Below the pieces are notes generated by a model. The model did not search any database, had not been told where the DNA came from, and saw nothing but the letters and a program-made list of their open reading frames with translations. 64,000 nucleotides of DNA from Bolinopsis microptera (lineage: Eukaryota > Ctenophora > Tentaculata > Lobata > Bolinopsidae). Location: contig NC_087078.1 of the NCBI RefSeq assembly GCF_026151205.1, positions 18,949,765-19,013,764 of the forward strand, written 5' to 3'. Of the stretch, positions 57,791 through 64,000 are shown piece after piece. The translations under genes were made by a program, and so were the position numbers. The number at the start of each line of letters is the position of its first letter. The first letter of the stretch is position 1.

Positions 57791-57870
57791 CCCCCCCCCC
57801 CCTATAAAGTAGATCTAGTTAACAGTCGAAACTTTAAACCACCAAAACGGTACCATTTCCTGGGTATACT

Positions 57871-57922
57871 CTAGTAGGGGGGGGGGGGGGGGAGGAGTCT
57901 CATGAGCCTCCCCCCCCTAGTA
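57871..57922. repeat. G16 / C8 hairpin
   Basis: CTAGTAG followed by 16 G and AGGAG, then GCCTCCCCCCCCTAGTAG: an inverted repeat with an 11-15 nt loop. Confidence 0.8.
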
Positions 57923-57959
57923 GCAGGGAATAGTTGAGTGAAACGAACATATACCGAAT

Positions 57960-58140
57960 TTTAGACGTTGGAACCGGAACAATTTAAAAATTTAAATTCC
58001 TTAACTTAAATTCGTTTACGGCTAGTCAAGTTTGATTTGATATGGAAGTTCCTTCATCATTATCATGTGACTTCAACTGATGGTGAGCGTAACGACTTTG
58101 ATTAAAAGCAGCAAAACTGAGAATTACTTTATAAAATGAA
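57960..58140 (+). repeat. Dispersed repeat, copy 1
   Basis: GGAACAATTTAAAAATT, TTCGTTTACGGCTAGTCAAG and GATTTGATATGGAAGTTC recur in order at 60510-60690, same orientation, about 2.5 kb away. Confidence 0.8.
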
Positions 58141-58478
58141 GGTACCTCACCTGTTTGAAACCCCACGGTGGAGGTTGGCGTGTGCCGCAATTTATTGATC
58201 AATGGTTATTACATAAATGAAATTATAGAAGTCACACTAAAATATAATAATGTAAAATAAATATATTAAAATAAATGCCCTACTAAAAGTACTATATAAC
58301 TAACGGTCTGCAAAACTGGTTGAAGTCGCAATTTGTAAACATGCTAATTACTATTTAATAATAATAGATAAAAAGTTTTGCGCGGCAGATGTAAATTCGG
58401 CATTGCATAATGGCAGTGAAATTAAAATGATATGTTGTTGATAAAAGATCATAGTAATTTGTCGCGAGTGATCTTTCT

Positions 58479-59290
58479 TTACGCGTTGTCGCTTACTAAC
58501 TCGGTGCTGTAGTCTATTTGCGAGCGCCCTTCTCTTTGAGACTTTCTTAGCCCAGGTATACTATAAAGTAAGAAATTTGGCCAATTTTCATCGTCTCCTG
58601 AGCTTTGCAGCTTGAGGAGTTCGCGCTTAGCTGAATTTTTAAAGATTTCAATTGAAAAGGTAGAACTTGGAATAGTTATATCCTTACTTTGTTTTGTAAT
58701 AGAGAGCATGGGTCCTTTGAAGAAAAGAGTATTTCTAAATGTTGGGCCGTTGTAAGTTGTGAACCAAGAAAGGTTATGTTCGTATGTGGAATTATAGGTG
58801 GGAATATCGTGAGGGAAAAGTTCTTTGATGGATTTAGGGAGAAGGCTTGGCATGTTCCTTACTTTGTGTAGTAGAATAAGAGCGTTTTTTACAATGACGC
58901 TATGGACTGTTAGGATATTATGCAATCTAAACGCACTTTTTGTGTGCTCCGGGGGATTGCCGTCTTTATATCTATAATTGACATATCCTGACATAACAGC
59001 TCTAATTCCCTGCTTTTGCTTGGTGAACAGAGATTCAATGTGACATTTTGAGGCAAATCCCCACACTAAAGAACAGAAATTTAGATGGGATTGGATAAGG
59101 CTTTGGAAAATGTTTAGGCGGGCTTTGATAGGTAGAAGGTGCTTTAGCTTATACATAACTCCGAGGTAGCGACCCATCTTTATTCTGACGGCCGTAATGT
59201 GTTTTTGCCAAGTGAGCTTTCTGCATATATGATATCTCAACTTATTAATATTTCGAGCAGGGAAACAAGTTATTTTTGATACAAGTTATT
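58479..59290 (-). pseudogene. 5'-truncated non-LTR retrotransposon, reverse-transcriptase C-terminal part
   Basis: An open frame of about 253 codons (58479-59240) reads KLTWQKHITAVRIKMGRYLG then HLLPIKARLNIFQSLIQSH and LNFCSLVWGF, the pattern following the RT palm in CR1/Jockey-type LINE ORF2 proteins. The catalytic YxDD region, the endonuclease and the start are missing, so it is a dead 5'-truncated insertion whose remaining frame is still open. The upstream frame continues to about 59280 without a start. The exact 3' end is not defined. Confidence 0.8.
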
Positions 59291-59519
59291 TTTGAAACCA
59301 TCAATTGAGTGCTGGCACAAGAAATTACGCTCTTGGGAACAATTCTACCATTCAACCGACCAGAGACATTTCTCACCAGAGCTAGAGACATATAATGTTG
59401 CTTTTCTTCAAATAAAATCTACGTTTGAAAGTTTTAGCACCTAAAATTGGTCGACACTAGCGGCCACGACATTACATTTATATTTTTGACTTTTAATGCA
59501 GTATCGAATACAATGTTTG

Positions 59520-60509
<990 letters not shown>

Positions 60510-60690
60510 AACCTTTAGTGTTGGAGATGGAACAATTTAAAAATTAAACATTTCTTAAATTCGTTTACGGCTAGTCAAGCTGATTTGATATGGAAGTTCT
60601 TTCATCATAATTTGGGCTTAAACTGGTGTTCAACATAACGACTTTGATGTAAAGCAACGATACCGAGAATCACTTTCTAAAATCAAATCT
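60510..60690 (+). repeat. Dispersed repeat, copy 2
   Basis: Partner of 57960-58140. It ends with ACGATACCGAGAATCACTTT, related to AAACTGAGAATTACTTT in copy 1. Confidence 0.8.
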
Positions 60691-60913
60691 ATTTTCATAT
60701 AATATAACGGGAATATAACAGATTATAATTTACAGCACACACTAGTTGAGATCAAATTTGTCAAACGAAATATTAAAGTCTAAAACGCTGGAGATATCCT
60801 GCCAAACACAGCCCGAGACACAGAATAAGAAAAACTATCAACACATGCTCTGGTTAGATTAAAACGGGAGACTAAACGGGAGGTGATCTAAAGATGTATG
60901 TTTTCTACGAGGA

Positions 60914-61013
60914 AATAGAGTTCACTAGTGAAATAGTCTATTTCACTCTATTTCACTCTGTTTTCACTCTATTTCAAATAGAGTTCACTAGTGAAACACA
61001 TTTCACTAGTGCA
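60914..61013. repeat. Palindrome cluster of TTCACTAGTGAA
   Basis: TTCACTAGTGAA occurs at 60921-60932 and 60984-60995, and TTTCACTAGTG again just after, separated by TATTTCACTC repeats. It forms alternative hairpins. Function unknown. Confidence 0.8.
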
Positions 61014-64000
61014 AGAGGTCGTGCAAGCAAGGTTTTAATTGTAGCAGTCAATAGTTAATAAGCGATATATTTTCCTTGGGACTGATTACTTTTGATAGTA
61101 CATCACAGTAAAACAGCTCATTGACTAAGGAACAAGCCATTTGGTGGTGACTTTAAAAGGGGGCCCTGCTGAGCACCTTCGTACTTTATATGTTCCAGCA
61201 CGTCATTATTCAAAAACTAAAAACTTTCAGTACCTAGCCCCAGATGACTATTATAGTATTATCCTTCACAATTATTACCATTTAAATCTTCTCCACTGCT
61301 AAAATTATTGATGTTACGAAGTACCAGCAGGTGGCCGATGCTCAATTATTAGATAGTAGATTTCTTCATCCCAGTTTTTTAAAAGATTTAATAACTATAA
61401 AACTACCAATATGCCAGATTATACGAAATTGAGAAAGACTTCAAAACAATTTGTAGCATTTCAAGGAGCATAACGTTCGAATTATTGACCGAACAAATTC
61501 TTCGCAGTTAATAAGATCACGGGTCTGTACACAATCTTTTAATTAATAAGAAACGTAAAAAATTAGTTCGCTCATAGTTCAAGTTCAACCGAAGGGATTG
61601 TACATTTACATGACAGAACATCTCAGAGAAAGCAAAACGGGGTCCAACAAATTAAGGACGGTTAAGGCTGATTAATGTAATACTAATTTCATTAATGGGC
61701 GGTCTCTAACAGGTCTCTAACAGGTGTCCCACAAGAGAACAAACATCAGAAAATTCCTCATGGAAACGGCTGAAGGGCTAACAAAACCGCACAATCGGAC
61801 AACTGTGACAGGAGAGGGGGCAACCTGGAGGGTAACCAATCACAGAGCTCAACACCTATCACGGGACCGGTAGTTGACCAATGACAAGCCGAGTTGAGTG
61901 GTCATCGGGGCGGAACGAGATGGGCCACTCAGAATTACGGGTATTCACATTTAATTGGGGCTTGTCAGGTATGATTTGTGCGAGGTCGGACGATTTGACG
62001 CTCTCACAGAATCGCTGCAAGCATGCTATGAACAAGGGGAGAAGTAGGAGAAAAGTGGCAACGGAAAGAGAGCAAGGAGAAGCTAACGATAACCACACTA
62101 GTAGAAAATTACCCCAGTCTGCAAGGAGCAGCTGATGTTACGGCGATTGGTTTGCTGTAAGTCGAGAATTAGAATCTAGTAAACGGTCCGAGGGAAAATT
62201 AGTTGATTTTGACACACCGCGCGGTCTTTCTCTGGTGAGGGGAAGGACATGAGCCCATGGAATTGTTAATTCTGGATGTCATCGTGCATTTTAGGAACAA
62301 TCTTTGCCGCCGTACTAAAATGTTGCAAAGCATACAACTCAAAGGTTTTGGCATGTCATTAAATTACCAGGGTCAATTATAATCCAGCCGCATGGACACG
62401 CGGCGGGCCAATAAAATTAGACGGACCTAAGCACGGGACTTGAAACTGACCAACCAGCGATGAGAAAACGTGCACGTGACACACGCGACCAATACAAAAC
62501 GCGGAATTGATTCTACTTTAACTGTTTTACAAGAATTTTATTGAAAGGTATTGATTAACTTTGCTAAAAACGTCACGTTAGATGTTACCACCAAATATAT
62601 CTCCCTGACTTTCACGCGGAGCGAATAAAATTGAAATTTTAAGATTCCGGGATAAGCGAAGCCCGGGTTGACGCCGTGGTACCCCTCGCCTGAACACAAC
62701 AACAAATAATGATAAAATTACTAAGTACTGAGCACCTGACAATTTAACGAGGACAATAGGTCCGGTGGATGTTTAGACCTGGTGTCACGTGACCTAACAC
62801 AAATAATAAATATGCAACCTTTTGGTAATTTTACGAGCGTTTAACTTTGCACCAACGCGATGAAACATCAAATTGGGCATTTGAATTGCCCTGACAGCAT
62901 CTAGCATTAAACACAGATATACTGCATGTATAATTAGGGCAGTCCGGTACCCTGTCAGCAATGTTCGTCACCTCTTTAGACTGAGAAAAGAGTCTCTAGA
63001 CCGGAGGTCCGAGTGACGAAACGATTACCGGATTTAAACAGCTCTCACCTCCTCTCCGAGAGTTAACTTATCCGCTACAAAAGAGGGATCTGTGGATTAG
63101 GGGAGAAGAAGAAAAGGGGGTAAAATGGGAAGATGTTACTCCCTCTTTGATGGCTGGCGCAATATAAACCTGTCAATCCGTTTAGGGGCTTCGGCGGTAA
63201 AAACACAGAAAGTTTTGCCGACAAGCACAAGTACATAATTCTGGCCTGTCGATAAGCAATAAGGAGTTTACGGGCAAGGTCCGGCACACGAGAGAGGACT
63301 CAACACTGAGCTGAGCAAGCTAAATAGCCTAGAGTTTGAGATCATGTTTGAACAGGGGGAACGTGGCTGCGAATTAGAGAAATAGTTAGATTTTCCTTAC
63401 CTACTGACAGACCTGAGTGTGCCGGTGTTCACAAAAATATTAATCTAAATTTTAAGGGTTCAATTTAACAAATCAGTAAAAGTTCGTTTAGGCTAGTGCA
63501 CGTCTTCAGGACAGATCCGGGAAGGTTAACTAATTATTTTTCGTCAGGCCGTGGGACCTGATTTTGTTTTCTCCGTGTCTGCTGTGTCATTGTTACAACT
63601 TCCGGGGGCATCAGGCCGTGACTGTGTGACTCAGGGGGAGGCCTAGGGAAGCTTTCCCGGCCTTCTTTCAGAATCAAGGATTGTGTTGTTTGTTAATTTA
63701 ATATTTGGAGGTAAATTATAAGGGTTTGGAGGGAAAGAGAGAAGCTGATACAGGAATAATTACTGAGGAGAAGAACTGTTAAGAATTATTGGATCTGGAG
63801 ATCCTTTTCCATTTACTACCCTCTACTTGCCACAAACCATTCATTTCTTTTCTATGATAGACAGGATTTATCGATCCATGAATTAATACCACCTAAATAT
63901 CGAATTTAAAGCGTTCAATAACGTTGAATAACTGATTTCTTAAAGTTGATTTATTAAAGTTGCCGATATTATTATTAACTGATTTATCGCGGTAAAGCAC
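61014..64000. other. Gene-poor end of window
   Basis: No gene recognised on either strand. CACGTG at about 62472 and 62786, each close to CCAAT-like motifs (ACCAATACA, GGCCAATAAA). Confidence 0.5.

Larger units (their letters stand above)
54619..57802. mobile_element. 3.18 kb element filled with polypurine and 9-bp minisatellite, TATAAA-flanked
   Basis: The left end is G8 then TGACATGTCTCCAATG; the right end is GGAGACATGTCA then C12, an inverted terminal repeat. TATAAA directly abuts both ends (54613-54618 and 57803-57808). Inside, GGAGACATT units on the left face CCAATGTCT units on the right, each interrupted by AAAGCTGTGTC-type spacers, around a 2.7 kb GGA/GGACTGA tract. A block with CTTTTGTCTTTTTTGAAAAG is repeated near both ends but in direct orientation. 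No transposase is present. Symmetry plus target-like repeats argue for insertion as a unit followed by internal repeat growth. Confidence 0.65.

Noticed and set aside
57165-57807. Open frames rich in E, G, S or P over the GGA tract
   Set aside because: Low-complexity translation of a purine repeat; six-frame openness explains the length.

Overview
This window is eukaryotic, almost certainly a metazoan nuclear genome and probably a marine invertebrate (phylum not determined). Coding sequence is split into short GT-AG exons, introns and intergenic DNA are long and AT-rich, microsatellites are very long, and there are many small non-autonomous DNA transposons plus a decayed non-LTR retrotransposon. 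I see no bacterial operons, tRNA or rRNA genes and no CRISPR array.

Two multi-exon genes can be reconstructed, both on the minus strand. (1) At 1-5607 are the first nine coding exons, joined in phase, of an ABCG half-transporter most like ABCG8 (sterolin-2). It has a complete nucleotide-binding domain and is cut by the window edge just inside the first membrane helix. Its last visible intron holds a 1.6 kb minisatellite. (2) At about 7.6-25.9 kb is a C2H2 zinc-finger gene. Thirteen exons (25927 down to 16208) join without a phase error into about 670 residues: a Ser/Thr/Pro-rich N-terminal half, acidic linkers and six zinc fingers. An acidic terminal exon with stop codon and AATAAA signal lies at 7635-7760; its link to the rest crosses an 8.4 kb intron full of transposons and does not join in phase directly, so an exon is probably unseen.

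The intron at 7761-16207 is a nest of miniature elements. It contains a 75-81 bp family with 9-bp target duplications, a perfect 144-bp-arm foldback element at a TA site, and a 767 bp TA-flanked element whose unoccupied target survives in an adjacent tandem repeat.

From 25.9 kb to 64 kb I find no convincing host gene. This side lies 5' of the zinc-finger gene and looks like a regulatory or gene-poor tract. It is rich in CACGTG E-boxes (some in tandem) and CCAAT motifs. It also holds (AG)n tracts, two (CCAGTA)n arrays next to a roughly 0.8 kb segmental duplication, G-homopolymers, a 141 bp hAT-like element, a LINE reverse-transcriptase fragment, and a remarkable 3.18 kb element (54619-57802). 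That element is flanked by TATAAA repeats and filled with a 2.7 kb polypurine tract bracketed by 9-bp minisatellites in inverted orientation.

All calls come from reading the sequence. No homology search was run.
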